Of a stretch of DNA of 64,000 bases, positions 11,647 to 24,128 are shown piece after piece; positions within the stretch are counted from its first letter, which is position 1, and the number at the start of each line of letters is the position of its first letter. Below the pieces are notes generated by a model. The model was not told the DNA's origin and did no database searches. It saw only the letters and a program-made list of their open reading frames with translations. Both the position numbers and the translations under genes were made by a program. Source of the DNA: Trametes villosa (taxonomy: Eukaryota; Basidiomycota; Agaricomycetes; Polyporales; Polyporaceae); the NCBI GenBank assembly GCA_002964805.2, contig PUDQ02000010.1:1302001-1366000 (forward strand), read 5' to 3'.

Positions 11647-12499
11647 CGTGACACTCTAGATAACGACTGAACGAGCGAGGAGAAAGGGCTATACACGCGT
11701 CGAGCTTCTTACAGATACCCAGGGGGCTGCGATGGCGAATGGCCCATACGCCTTCGTATGCCTCCCCTTTTATCCCGGTCTGCTTCTGCGCAGGCAGCGT
11801 TACGAGTCACAGTATGCACGTCCCGAAGATAAGGCCTAAGAGGCGGCAAGCCGACGGGAGCCTGTACGAAATACCCAGGGTATGTGACACCTGGGGCAGG
11901 CGAGATAAGATAGGGTTCGCGAGTCGATAAAAGGGCATACCTCGAGTGCATCATGACCGCGCCGAGGAGTTCAGTCGCACGGAGGGCGCACAGATGACCA
12001 CCCCTGTACTTCTTGCTCCGGACACGTGGGTACGAAACGGCAGCGCCATGCGAAGAGTGTAGACTGGCGCGGCATACACGGGAAGCCTCACATGCTGGCC
12101 AAGTGTGGTGGGCGATGTTGTTTTGAGTGGTTGTCCGCGGCTGGGTGGTATAGCTTCAGGAGCCCCGCCCACGAGTGCGGGGTAGCAAGCGCGCGTAGAA
12201 CGCCACATCATCTGGAGCTGCGATCGGATGTATTCAGCGGTCAGCAGAGATACACAAAGGTTCTTCCAAACAGATAGAGACAGATAGAGCAGGCGTGAGG
12301 GGTTCGTGATGGGTCGTAACAGATAAGTATCGGTGGACAGACGGAAGCGGAGCGAATAAGTCAGCGTGCAGGGGTTACAACAGTCGGGGTATGCGGTAGA
12401 TGAGCGTGATAACATCGGTTGCAGTGAAGATAGTGAGGAGATAGGCGGAGTGTGAGCGACGTTGTAGTCGGCGGGAAGCAGGTATAGTCGTGGTCCGTA
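11647..12499. other. Intergenic: formamidase promoter and arrestin-gene 3' end
   Basis: Apart from the GATA cluster, the half nearer 12499 shows no coding potential and no repeat that could be recognised. Confidence 0.4.
11659..11930. promoter_or_regulatory. GATA-motif cluster upstream of formamidase
   Basis: Within 290 bases upstream of the formamidase ATG the plus strand reads GATAAC (11659), GATACC (about 11714), GATAAG (11828), overlapping GATAAG/GATAGG (11904-11914) and GATAAA (11925). A TATC lies near 11771. HGATAR sites bind fungal nitrogen regulators of the AreA/NIT2 type, and Aspergillus formamidase is known to be AreA-dependent. Function here is inferred. Confidence 0.5.
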
Positions 12500-15400
12500 T
12501 TATGAGTTGACCTGTCCTTGGTATCGCTTGATCAGTTCTCTTAATCGTGCCTGTCCGAACGCAAGCTCCGCCTTCGCGGGGGGCGACTTTGGCCCTGTAG
12601 GTGTAGATGCTGAGGCGGATGTCGGCGTAGTTGTAGATGTCTGCGCGGCCGCGCGCGGAGCGTCCTCGGAAATTGTGGGGGGCAGCTTCACGTTCAGCTT
12701 ATGACGTTCTGCGGGAGCGGGCGCAGGTCGAGCGAGTGAGGCTGTCGACGAGATCATCGGTGTCGCCAGAGACGACGAAACCACTGCCGGCACCGACGCG
12801 GACTTCACCAGCCGCGCTCGCCGCGCTGTCAGGTCAGCGACAGACGCCGCCGCGGCGTCTGCGGATGGAGTTGGTGTCACCGACGGCGAGGAAGCGGCAG
12901 TCTTCGCTGAGGGTCTGAGAGCGCGCGGTCGTGTATCGACCAACGGAGCGGGTGACTTCGATGGCTCGGACTTCGGTGCGCTCGGGCTGACGCTCGCCTT
13001 CCACTGCTCGGCGAGTTTGGCTGGCCTGGGTTGGGGCTTCGCCGCCATACCTGTAAGCCTTGCTGGAAGCGCTGTCGGTTTCGCGGGAGCAGCTGCAGGT
13101 TTGGCGGAGGCAGCCGTAGGCTTTGCTGGGACTACTGGGGGCTTCACCGCCGGTGTAGGGGTCTGTGTCGCGGATGCCCAGAGCGACGCCACAGAAGTCA
13201 CGATTCCGCCGCGACCACCCCGCGCAGAGCGCACGTCATACTTCACTTCCGGATCCGCCGATCGTGGCGGGTACACCGCAAGACGAGGAGAGGCCTTCGG
13301 CAGGAGATACGCGTCCCAAGGAGCGGCACCTTTCTGTCCAGGCTTTCCGCTAGCGCCACGCAGCGTTGGCACGGCTCGTACAGTCCCAATCGCCATGAAG
13401 CCGGATGAACGCGGGTTCGGTGCAGCCTGGGCTGCGGGGTGTGCGGAAGGAGCGTCGGCGGCCGCCTCTGGCTCCGGTGTCGCCACAGGTTCCGGGGAAG
13501 GAAGCTCTGGAGGAGAAACCTTCGGGCTTGGTAGAGGAGATCGTGCAGGAGACACCGCAGGAGATCGGGCGGGCGACCTAGCAGGACTCATTCCCGGCAC
13601 CTTAGCCGGAGATCTGGTGGGCGGCGAGGATGAGGCAGGCGGTGGCGTTGCAGGCGGGGGAGTTGCCGCGAGCGGTGGCGCCTCGGGGTCGATACCCCCT
13701 AGCCAGGCGGTGATTCGCCCTTGGGCAGCCTTGCGCAAGTGATGGAGTTCCTTGTCCTTCTCCTTGCTCTCCGTGCCAGCGTCCGGGTCCACACTGCGCT
13801 TGCTGTTGAGTTTCTCTGCCCGCGCCCGCTTCGCCCCACTCGCCCCGCTCTTCTTCGTCTCCCGACTCTCCCGCTCCCGGCCGCGCATGGTCTCCTTGCT
13901 CTCGCGCGCCCGCATGGTCTCCTTGCTATCCCTCGCGCGTGTCGTCGACGTCGCGAGCAGCTCTTCGCCCCCGACATCCCGGTCGCTGCCCCCACGCCAG
14001 CTCAGGTTCCCGCGCCTGAGGGTGCGCGCGTCCGCGTCCACCTCCGCCTCGACGTCGAGTCCGGGCAGCGTGAGGCTGGAGATCGCGGAGTCGTTCGGCG
14101 GGTCCACATCGGCCGCGCGCGGGATCGCGATCGGTAGCACGGTCCGCACGTCGGGGGCGCGCTCGCCCTTGTCCGGCTTGCGCGTCCCGACCTCGGCGAG
14201 CAAGCGCGCTTCCAGTGCGTCGAGTCCAGAAGAATCGTTCCCGGGGCGCAGCCCGCGCGGGACCTTGAGCGAGGTGACTGCAGCGAGCGTAGGTGTTGGA
14301 GGGGCCTCCGCGGCGGCATCGGTCTCGAGGAAGTCGTGCGGGAAGAGAGTGTCTGCGCGACCTCGCGGGGTAGAGACGTTCCCCTTGTCGGTGGGCACTG
14401 GGGGCTTTGGGAGCGTCTTGTCCCTTGTCTCCGCGTTGCCTTCACCTAGCTCTCCGTCCGCGCGCGCGGCAAGGCGTTCGAGGTTCTCGACCTGCGTGAC
14501 CTGGTCGAATGGGTCGTTTGTGAACGACCGCTTCGGGGAGAGCATTGGCCGCGGGGATACGACCTCGCCGCCAGTGAGTAGCGGAGAAAGCGACAAGGTA
14601 GTCGCACCTCCGCGGCGTGTTCCTGGGGAGGAACCGGGGCTGGTAGCGACATCGTGTGCGGACGGGATGGCGGCGAGCGTGACGGGTACAGGTTGGGAGG
14701 CTGGGTCGGGTAGGTGGTAGCGGTGCGCGGGTGGAGAGACAGAGCGGTGGCGGGAAGAGAGGCGGAGGTGGTGCGAAATGCGTGATGCCCGCTCGCCCTT
14801 CCCTTCCTCGCGCACGCCTGGTTGGGATCCGCCTGTGGGCATCGGGAGTAAAGGTGGTGGCGCAACAGCCGCTGGCAAGCCGGGTGGCAAGTTGTAAAGT
14901 GGTTGAGATGGTGTGGGCTCGGCACTCGAGGGACGTGGCGGGGGAACGAGAGGGAAGGTCGATGCAGGCGGGGAGGCCATGTACCCGTAGTAAGGGGCCG
15001 GTGTGTAGGCGTTGTAGGGTATCGGGCTGAGCGATGACGGCAGCCAGACTTGACCGTGTTCGACGTAAGGGCCGATCGGAGGCGACATGGGCGGAAGAGG
15101 GTATGCGTAGGGGCTGGTGGGACGATCGAGGTAGGGTGCGGGTGATGTGGGTGGTTGGTACAACACGCCGGAAGCCGGATCGTACATGGGTGCACCTGAG
15201 GGCGCCGGGGGTATGGCGTACATATCGTACGCTGGGATATCAGGCGCAACTGACGGATGCAAAATGACCACAGGCAGGTCAAGACGAAGGTCCTTGCTGC
15301 TCAGGCGGTGTTAACACTCGGAAAGTTGCGAACAGAAGCGAGAATTTACCTGCCGATGCCCATAGAAAGCCTCACGCCCACTATGCAACGGACCTCGAAA

Positions 15401-16451
15401 AGACATTCGCTGACCTTGCCTTCGTCACCCAGTCGACGGCCACCCTTGACGCCTCGCGCGTTCTTAGGTACATCGACAACTAGGTTGGCAACTCCCTCGC
15501 CACCGGGAGGTATGATGTACTCCGGCCCCCGGAAGGAGACTGATGTCACGGTGTCGGAGAGTTGCAGCGGTTGCTTCTGAGTGGGCGGTATGTTCGGCAA
15601 GTAGAGCTCGCGGGTCAAAGTGACCGACAAGCTAGAGTTCTACGCATATCATGAGATGTAGCGGACAATGGCGTAACGACTGAGACTGACCTTCTTGCTT
15701 GAGTGGTTCTTAACCATGAGCTCAATGCAGGCAGGCTCTCCGGCCACCATGAAGCCGCCGAGGACCTTCCCTTGCATCCAAATCTTGCCATTCTCACCCA
15801 CAACCACACCCTCGGGGTCGACCCTACGAAGGTCGTCGAACCGTTCTACGACATCCACCGGTTTGCGATCGGTGACAAGCTTCTTCTCTCCCTTCCAAGC
15901 GACGCCTATGCTTGCACGGACTTCGTACCGGACGCGGGCGAGACCCGAGCCAAAGTCAATGGACGAAGGCGAGGAGTGGGGCAGAGGGAACTGGAAGAGG
16001 AAGGTGGTGATGCCCCGGCGCGCATGGTAGTAGTTTGACGGCAGCGGAGGGTCTCCAGGGGATGGAAATGGGTGGACGGAATTCGAGGGCGGTAATCCCG
16101 GTCCCTGGAACAGCCGTCTCGTGTGTAGGAACGGAGATTTCGCAGAGTGGTCTCTGGACGTCAACTCTGCAAAATAGCGGATGGATCAGCACTGTATAGT
16201 AGACCGCGACCTCGCATATCCTGCACGATTGTGAGCTTGGGGCTAGACGTACCTTCAATCGCGTATAGCTCGACCATGATCACGCCGATCCCCAGGCCCT
16301 TCTCAGCCTTGCACTCGAGCTCCATCTTGCCGGTGACCGTTCCTCCCGCTATAAATTGGGTGTCAGGGAACCTGAGCGACACCCTCACCTTTGAGTGGTA
16401 AGGCGAGGCATTCATCGGCTCCGGCCTCGTCTGGTGCGCCGTCGCGGCCAT
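12500..16451 (-). CDS. Arrestin-domain protein with long Pro/Ser/Ala-rich tail
   Basis: Alpha-arrestin-like adaptor; fungal members steer ubiquitin-dependent endocytosis of plasma-membrane transporters. The N-terminal part, spread over several exons (16451 down to about 15300), has the beta-strand-rich arrestin fold: KVRVSLRFPDTQFIAGGTVTGKMELE, then ARRGITTFLFQFPLP, RVRYEVRASIGVAWKG, MVKNHSSKK, and a C-arrestin half with IPPGGEGVANLVVDVPKN. A last exon of about 2.8 kb (15280-12500) codes for some 920 low-complexity residues. These include SPARSPARSPAVSPARSP, a KPxxxPAKP-rich stretch and charged RARDSKETMRARESKETM repeats. No PPxY motif for Rsp5-type ligases was noticed, only PAPY variants. 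The start MAATAHQTRPEPMNASPY is the first ATG. Confidence 0.85.
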
Positions 16452-17045
16452 GGTGAATTATGGAGCGTAGAGGTGGTTATGGCCCGTGCATGAGTTCCTT
16501 GCGGCGTGTAAGCACACTAGGACGTCTGAGCAGATAGCGGTTGAGCTTCAGAAACCGCGGTGTATTGGCTGAGAGGTCTTTAAACCGGAGCAGACTTCAT
16601 GAGCGTGACAATACTTCGCGGTGGGGAAGAGACAAAAGTTAGCAAGACATCTATGACCAGGTTATGACCTGTACTGGCCGGATTAGGAGCCTGAGTGACG
16701 CATATGCGTGACAAAAACGTCACCCTTGCGCATAGCTTCGGCGCTAAGTCCGCGGTCGCGCTGCTCAGCTTCCTCCGTTCCGCACGATCTGCAGAGACTG
16801 AAAGGCGTGGAATACGAGCTTGTTAGAGGTCGACGAAGCTTGACTGCAAGTAGGTGACACGTTAACGGCTGCGGACGAATGGTTAAGCTCAAACCGTACG
16901 ATCCAGGGCCCCAGGTACTGTGCTTCTGAAGTGTACTCCGTCGCGACTGCTTGAAGGTTTGCAGTGTACAGTGCGTTCTAACGTGCATGATTTTGACCCT
17001 CGTTCTAGTCTGGGGTTGCCTCAGCATCCAGCGCGATAGCCCGAC
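16452..17045. other. Divergent promoter region
   Basis: Lies between the divergently transcribed arrestin gene (-) and TPR gene (+), so both promoters should be here. No distinct motif was identified. Confidence 0.4.
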
Positions 17046-19043
17046 ATGCCAGCAAAGTACTCGCATGTGAAGAAACGGCCGGCTGCGCCTAAGAAGTCGG
17101 CAAGCAACAACGGGAACCATACACACGCTCACAACCACGCAGAGCCGCGCCATTCCAGCCCACAAGTGGATAGGAGTATCTCCCAACCCTCCCCCGACGT
17201 CTCCAAGATCGAGCGTGTGATCGCGCGGATTATCCTTCTACGCTTCGAGCAAGACATTGTGCGCCTTTTCTCCACGCACCTCTACACGACCGCGCTCCGC
17301 CACCTCCCCACCTTCATTATCCGCTGCATTACCGTGGGCGGCCCAAGCTGGGTAGCAGCAAATGCAGACTGCGACGAGATCAAGGACTTCTTCCGGTCCA
17401 TCATCGCCATGGACCTGCGCCAGGCGGGAGAACGCGTCGCGACGAAGAGCGTGCTTTGGACATACACCGCGCTGCGGCACTTCGTAAGTCCCCTCCCGCA
17501 TCTACCGCCGAAGCATGCCGATCAAGACCGCGCTCGCGCAGGCCAAGTCGAACGGGGTGCCCATCTGCGAGCGGCAAGGCGTACACTCTGTGCGGCTGCT
17601 CCCGCACTTTGCCGCGCTCAAGGCGCACCTCGGCGCGCTCGAAGCCGCGCACCCGCCCGCGTTCGCGAAGCCGCCGCACCTCCCGTCCATGTCAGACGGC
17701 ATGCGCGCGCTCGAGAAGGAGTGCGAGACCAAGTACAGCAAGGGCGCGGACTGGCGCCTGCGTGTCCGCGAGGGGTACAACCGCGCGTGCGCGACGCTCT
17801 GGGAGGTCGCGCGCGAGTTCGACGTGCGCGGGTACGGGCTCGTCCTCCGCGAGAAGCTCACGTCGAAGTGGTGCGACTGCGGGTGCTCGACGGACCACCT
17901 CGGGGAGGTGTGCGAGCGCGCGGTGCGCATGGAGGAGGAGGAGAGCGGGGTGCGCGCGGGGAAGGAGCGCGAGTGGGACGGCCGTGGTACGTCGCGCTCT
18001 CACTTAACGCGGGGTCCGTCTACTGACGCGCGCGTAGGCTCGGGCGTCGCCGGGTGGGGCACGGAGGAGGAGGAAGACCTGTGGCAGGTCGACTTCGACC
18101 TCGCGAACATGGACGATGAGAAGCACGACTCGTCGGCGGAATACGACATGTCCGTCGGGGAGCTCATGGAATGGCGGTATTTCCGTGCCGAGCGAGAGAA
18201 AGAGCAGGTCACTACCGCGTCATCTCTCATATATTCTTCCGCTCATGAAGTGTTCTCTCGGGCAGGGCAATACGGCGTTCAAGAAGGGCGACTTCGCGAA
18301 AGCAATCAAGCACTACGAGAGCGCGTACCGCATTGAACCCGAGCTGCCGCACTATCAGCTCAACATCGCCGCGGCACATCTGAAGATGAACAAGTGCGTT
18401 ATGCCTAGCTTCTCTCAATCTTTCAGCCCGTGATGAACGTTTTCCGCCAGCTACGTTGAAGCGGAAAAAGCCTGCGATGTAACTCTCGGACAACACCGTA
18501 GCGTCAAAGGCCACTGGCGAAGGGCGCAGGCGCGGAAGGCCCAAGGACGAATAGAGGATGCTCTGAAAGGTACCGTGCTCCATGTGCTCCCTCGTCCACT
18601 CTGACTCTCACGGTCATATAGACCTGCGCGACATCCTCCTTCTCCAACCCTCCAACGCCGAAGCAATCGCGGAGATTATGGCGCTCTGCCCACCATCCGC
18701 CGAGCCCGAAGCATCCTCCAGCTCCTCACAGCCCTCTTCCTCTTCTTCCTCAAAAGCGCCCGCAGCGGCGAACGCTTATTCCAGCTGGATACCGACGCCC
18801 GTGCCCCCGAAGCCGCTTCCATTCCCGCGAAGCACGATGGACGACCGCAAGCTCAAGATCGCGACGCTCCCGATCACGATCGACATCCCCGTCGACCTCC
18901 CGTTCTTCACGAGCGAGAGCAGGCTCGCGAGCAGGAGCAAGACGAAGATCCCGCAGCCCGAGTCGTACACCGGGCGGCTCGTCCCGCAGGCGTTCCAGTA
19001 CCCGTCCTGGGACCGCTACTTGGTGCGGCGGCTTTCCGGCTGA
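17046..19043 (+). CDS. TPR-repeat protein, unknown function
   Basis: Protein of about 500 residues with a C-terminal tetratricopeptide block (GNTAFKKGDFAKAIKHYESAYRIEP, NIAAAHLKMNKYVEAEKACD, GHWRRAQARKAQGRIEDALKDL). It is therefore likely a co-chaperone-like or scaffold protein. The N-terminal part is basic and His/Asn-rich, then mostly alpha-helical. A Cys-rich WCDCGCSTDH sits midway, followed by an acidic EEEED patch. After the TPRs comes a Ser-rich linker and a conserved-looking tail (PITIDIPVDLPFF...YPSWDRYLV). Introns: 17484-17541, 17987-18037 (51 nt, optional because it keeps the frame), 18208-18266, about 18394-18451, and about 18569-18621. A weak GTGCGG donor at 19022 could extend the gene into a further exon from about 19071. 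Confidence 0.75.
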
Positions 19044-21263
19044 AGTGCTGACCTCGAGACTGCTTGCAGTTTATTGGCCCCGACGCCCCGGCACCCCTGT
19101 TCCTCCGTTTTCCGCCGCCGGTATCGACGTCGACATCGACGTTCGCCGAAGCGCCCCCGATGCTCGCTATGTACTGTAACATGCGTCCGAGCTGTCGCAC
19201 CTGTGATATATCCCGCCCCACTGACCGTTCGCTAGCGCCGTCTAGCTGCTCCCTCGCGCCGGTTGCTCGTTTTGCCGCCGCTGTACTGTACTTACCTCCT
19301 GCTCTAGTGTATCATGTCGCGCTACGGTGCGCTGTTTCGCCTCTATGCCGCGCCATTCTTGCCCTGTTTGTCCTCGAGTGGGCAATTCGAACCTCGGTCG
19401 TTATTCCCGCAAGCCTGAAGCCTTCATACGTCGCATCCTTGCTGGGCTCCCCGTACCACCCGGACTCATCTCCGCGGATACCAACATCTCAAGTGGCCCC
19501 TCCCGCTGTGAATGCTGAATAAGGTATATAGCGATCATTGCCTTAACTAGTACTTATCCCGAGGGGGGGCACAACCCGCGACATCTTCGGCCACCACTGA
19601 GAGGCGTTCGGACGGAGCCTGGGGCGCGGACCCGCGTCCACCTCCGCCAAGTACCACCCGCACATCGTGATATCCGAGGAGCAACAGCAGCTTTGAGCTC
19701 TGCCCCGAGCGGGCGGTGCATTGCGTATTTTGGGCATCCGGGTGCTTCCCCCCACTACTGGATGCTGCACTCTGTCGCTTTCATTCTTTACAACCGCTTG
19801 CTGACATGCTTCTGGATCTCAAAGCCAGCGATGAGGTAGCGGGGACTGCCGCTTGACCGTGCCACAGACTTACAGGATGACGGCGGCGGACGTGCCGGGC
19901 AGGCGTGATCACTGTCAGGCTAGCATCTAGCGTGCACTTTGAGCTTCCATAGCATGTGTGCCATCATTTATTTCTCCCCGACGAAACCTTCAAGCCACAT
20001 ACTCGAGCAACAACAGTCGAAATCGCAAGCTCTTTCTCCTCCCCAAACTTCCTCGCTCTCCCGGAACACTGGAGACTGGTGCAATAATCGGAGCGCCCAC
20101 GCGCTCGGCTGCGAGCATACGCGCGCTTCTGACACACAGTTCTACCCGGTGCCGCGACGATGCGCTGTTCGTTCCTGCGACGGTGCCTTGCTGCACCGCG
20201 CAACCGACAATATTGCCTCCGACGATTCGAAAATGCGGACGGCAACGCCATCACCTGGGGCACACCCAGCCGTTTCCGGCTAAACTCGGACGGGTTTCAG
20301 AGACAGGAGGCGGAGCGTCCTCCGCCGGCCGCACTCTCCGGTGCGCACCGTGGCTGCACTGTGGTGAAAGCGCCGCGTATTAATGGGCTGCGCCGGGGCC
20401 GATATAATTCATTGATTGCAAGGAAGCAGAGCAATACATAGTCGAGGAGAGAGAAGCGGCCGAAGCGTTTCGCTATCCGTGCGCTTCTGGGTGGGAACGG
20501 GCGTCCGAAGGTAAATCCTGGGTTTTGACGGCTTCTCTCGCCACCGAGCTTAAGCTTTGTCCGTCGGGGCCGCGCCACGGCCAGGGCGAAGGAGACCGCC
20601 GTTCGCCCTCGCGGCGGTGAGGGGGAGGCGACGGAGAGCCCAGTGAGTGATGCCCTCCTGTGCATGCTTGATGAACCCATAAATGGGCGAACAAGGTGGC
20701 CCCTGTCACCTGTGGAGGATCGCGGAATCAAAGAGGAGGGCTAATTGGCGATCAACCAATACTAATGCGGGACAGGGTCGCGATCTGCTGCATGGCGAGC
20801 ACGCGCGCCAGCCGAGGGCGCCCCTGCCACCCGACGGCGCGCATCAGTGCGACGCCCCGCCATGGCAGCACCGGCCGGCCTCGCAGACGACGCCGCGACA
20901 GGGTTGCCCGCTGGCGGCCGACGGAGGCGGAGACGGCGCCGCAGGTATGGAGGGGGGCGCATCCGCGTGGGAAGGGGGCGCGCGCAGACGGGGCGCCGGC
21001 GAATTGAGTTGGCCCTCGCGCGTCGGGTGGTCTTGTGAAGCTGATGGGAAGAATTTCCGTCTTGTCTTCTGTGGAACCCGGCGCGGTTTAAGCGACGACC
21101 GCCTCTGGCCATGATGAGCCTCCTTGACGCATGCCCCGTTGCGCCTGGTGCGGCGTGCCAGGTGCAGCGTTGATATATCTCCGCGCGCCCCCTCAATCAT
21201 GCCTCTCCCCTTTCCTCCGCCATACCCCTCCATTCCGCATCACTCCCCCTGCCTCCCCCCGCC
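19044..21263. other. 2.2-kb intergenic region
   Basis: No gene with family-like sequence was found on either strand; reading frames up to about 150 codons occur but overlap each other on several frames. A TATA-like GATATAATTC lies near 20400, and a GC-rich inverted repeat (GGCGGAG...CTCCGCC) near 20309. The last 150 bases are C/T-rich, as expected upstream of the monooxygenase ATG. Confidence 0.35.
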
Positions 21264-23335
21264 ATGAGTGCTGAGGTATGCCCCAGCGCGGCCTCGTCGT
21301 GTCGCGTATTAATGAGCTCCTTACGACACTAGTCCTCGAAGTCCAATATCCCGCTGAAAACCAGCCTCCCGATCAACTTCCTGATTATTGGTGGAGGTGC
21401 GTCCGATCAACCTCCACACTCCCGCGCCGTGTTGATTGTGGGTACCCCGCACAGGCATCGCTGGCCTCGCGTGCGCACTCGCCCTGAGGCGCGTAGGACA
21501 CCATGCCACCGTGATAGAGCGACGAGACAGGAAGTCTTCGGTATGTGTGGCAGTGGTCGCGCGTTAGCGGTTGTACTGAGACTATCATCAGCGAGGAGAG
21601 GGCGGCATCCGTCTACCACCAAACCTGACCAAGATCTTCTTTCACTGGGGCCTTCGGGATGCGCTTCGCGCAAAGGCTCTCATCTCACATACCATCCTCT
21701 TCACACGATGTCAGTGGCGGCGCGTATCCTCTCCTATGTGTGGTGCTAACCGAATATGCGCAGATGAGTCCGGGGAGCCCTTGGGCGAGCAAGTATGGGA
21801 CCAGGACGTCCTGCGGGAGACCCGCGGTGTATTCATGCTCCTTACCGTACGTCCCCCCACATTCCCCTACAGCGCTCTCCATTCCTGAAGATGCCCTCCA
21901 GCACGGAGAGCTCCACGACATTCTCTACGACGCCGCGACGCGCGCGGGGGCCCGCGTACGGTTCAATGCCGACGTCACGTCCATCGACCCTGAAGAGCAC
22001 GAAGTTGAGCTCGCGACGGGCGAAACGCTCACGGGAGACGTCCTCGTCGGAGCCGACGGCGAGTACGGTCCGTCCCGAACGGCCGTCGTCGGGCGCGAAG
22101 CTCGCGGCAGGCCCACCGGCCTCGCCATGTACGAGTAAGTTTAAGATTTTCCTCCCTCCCACTACGACGCGCGCCCCGGAACGTGTGCGCCTTGAGGGGG
22201 CGCGCGCGGGACGCTTTTGGGCGGGATCCTGATGCTGATGTCATGCGATAGCACCATTGTCTCGGGGAAGCACCTGCCAGAGCACCTGGCGTCGCTGCGG
22301 AAAGACGTGAGTCACCTGCGCCTGGGCCCGTGTTATCGCAAAAGCATCGCGGGATAGACTCGCTGACGGGCGCTACCACTAACGCAGAACGGCGTGTTTG
22401 TGGCGTTCGGGGAGGGACGTGCCATTGTGGCGTACCCAGTGGTACGTGTACTGTCGAGTAAAGTTCGATGTGCACGGTGCTGAAAGGCATATCTGCAGCA
22501 CGGGACGGAAGACTTTGCGTTCAACTTCTACGGCCCGGACGACGAGTCGCAAGGGAAGTACGGCGACCAGCCGTCGGTTTCAGTGTCAGAAATTGCGCGA
22601 CCACTTGATCCACGGTATGTTTCATGCAGTATTAGCGGGCAGCGCGTGCTCACGATTCTTGCAGACTACGGGATATCGTAAACAACGCCCGCAAAGCGGT
22701 ACGCGTATCCGTCCGCGCCCACGATGACATCGAGGATTGGGTAGAAGACGAAGGCCGGCTAGTGCTCATTGGCGAGGCAGCACACCCGTTCCCTGTGAGT
22801 TTTATCTCCTCCGACACCTCACCCGCATGCACTGATCCCGTCTCAACTACAGCCGGGGACAATCCAAGCGACGGCGATGGCAGTAGAGGACGGCGCGGTG
22901 CTCGCCAAGCTCTTCTCGCACCTGAGCGAGGAGCGGCAGATCGAGAGCTTCCTCTTCGCCTTCCAGGAGCTGCGCCAAGCACGCGCGCGCAGCGTCGCTG
23001 CGGGCGAGTTCGGCGCCGCGTTCTTCATGACCGCGTCGGGCGAGCTGGCCGCGGGGCGTGATGCAGCGATGCGCGCGCAGCGGCAGGCAGGCGCGAACGC
23101 GCTTGAGGGCCAGGGCGACGAGGCGAATGCGGCGTGGGAGGAGGTCCGCACCATCTTCGGCTACGACTGCGAGGACGAGGCGGACGACTGGTGGGTGCAG
23201 TGGGGCCTCCTCCGCGAGCGCGCGCTCACGCGGACCGGCGACGACGACGGCGAGGGCGCGCCGAACGCGCCGCCGCTGCTCGACTTCTCGGCGATGACGG
23301 TGCAGGTTAGTTCGAGCGCCGTTGACTCTGACTGA
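21264..23335 (+). CDS. FAD-dependent monooxygenase (PHBH/salicylate hydroxylase-like)
   Basis: Flavoprotein monooxygenase that should hydroxylate an aromatic or polyketide-like substrate with NAD(P)H and oxygen. Landmarks: an N-terminal Rossmann FAD site INFLIIGGG-IAGLACALALRR ending in VIER, then IRLPPNLTKIFFHWGL, HGELHDILYDAATRAGARVRFNADV, the second FAD contact DVLVGADGEYGPSR, and the GEAAHPFPPGTIQATAMAVEDG segment (family consensus GDAAHP; Glu replaces Asp). Exon 1 is only 12 nt (21264-21275, MSAE), and exon 2 starts at 21333. About eight exons in all. The tail is acidic (DCEDEADDWWVQWG). No biosynthetic neighbours point to a substrate. Confidence 0.88.
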
Positions 23336-24128
23336 GGCCCACGCGCCCGGGTGCACGACGTTTGTTGGACGGGCTCGTTATCGGATCGCTGTCGTTGTTG
23401 CTACTCAGACTCTCCCCTTCTCCGGAGCCCTATGTCCGCCCCCCCCCATTTACCCATCATGATCTCTACTAGTAAAACAGTCCCGCTCTGGCTCCGCTAT
23501 CCGTATACCGCATGCACACCCGCTAATCGCACGATTCCACATAGACGTCCGAGCGCGGCCGCGGCGGCGCGTCCGGCGAGAAGCGCACCCCGCGCGTGCA
23601 CTAGTGATGCGCCCTGGCTCCCACGCAAGCCCGCACGCTCCACGCCAAGTTCCAAGGCCCGTCTTCCAACGTAACTTCCAAGCACGGGCGCACCGCGAAT
23701 GGCAGGTCGGGGCGGCAGGTGCGGGTGCGCGAGGGGGGCCGGGCACGGTGGGAGGATCCGGGGTGTTTGTACATGCTATGTCCAGGGGAGCTGTCAATTA
23801 TACGGGCTTCGCGAGGCGCAAGCGGTGCTTCATCAGTCCGCGACGCGCGATGCGGGATTTGGGGGGCCTGTGGCCGCGGCTGCCCGGCGCAGGAGTGGGT
23901 GCGGTCCCAATCAGAAGGCGCGGGCGGCGGAGGGGGAGGTCGTCCATGTGCGCCTGGAGCAGACTGGGGACGCTGCGCGCGGGAAGCTCTGATTGATGCC
24001 GGTGCACAATACAAATGAATTCGTCTTGGTCTAGAATACAGAGGAGGTGGGACCGCTGCTGCAACGTTCAACCTTACACCTTGATCTCTCTCGAATATGA
24101 ATCCCGAATCTTGATGGCGCGTTCTGGG
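23336..24128. other. Convergent intergenic region
   Basis: Lies between the monooxygenase and PPE1 genes, which point toward each other. G-rich tracts occur around 23700-23940. No gene was recognised. Confidence 0.4.

Noticed and set aside
12504..14720. Long plus-strand frames opposite the arrestin tail (e.g. 13017-13742, 13752-14720)
   Set aside because: They mirror the GC-rich repetitive minus-strand exon and have no independent support.
17484..17513. 30-nt intron in the TPR gene
   Set aside because: Too short for splicing; an acceptor at 17541 gives a 58-nt intron in the same phase.
19064..19522. Plus-strand frame after the TPR gene as a separate gene
   Set aside because: It becomes highly hydrophobic and unlike any family remembered; at most its start could be a last exon joined through a weak GTGCGG donor.
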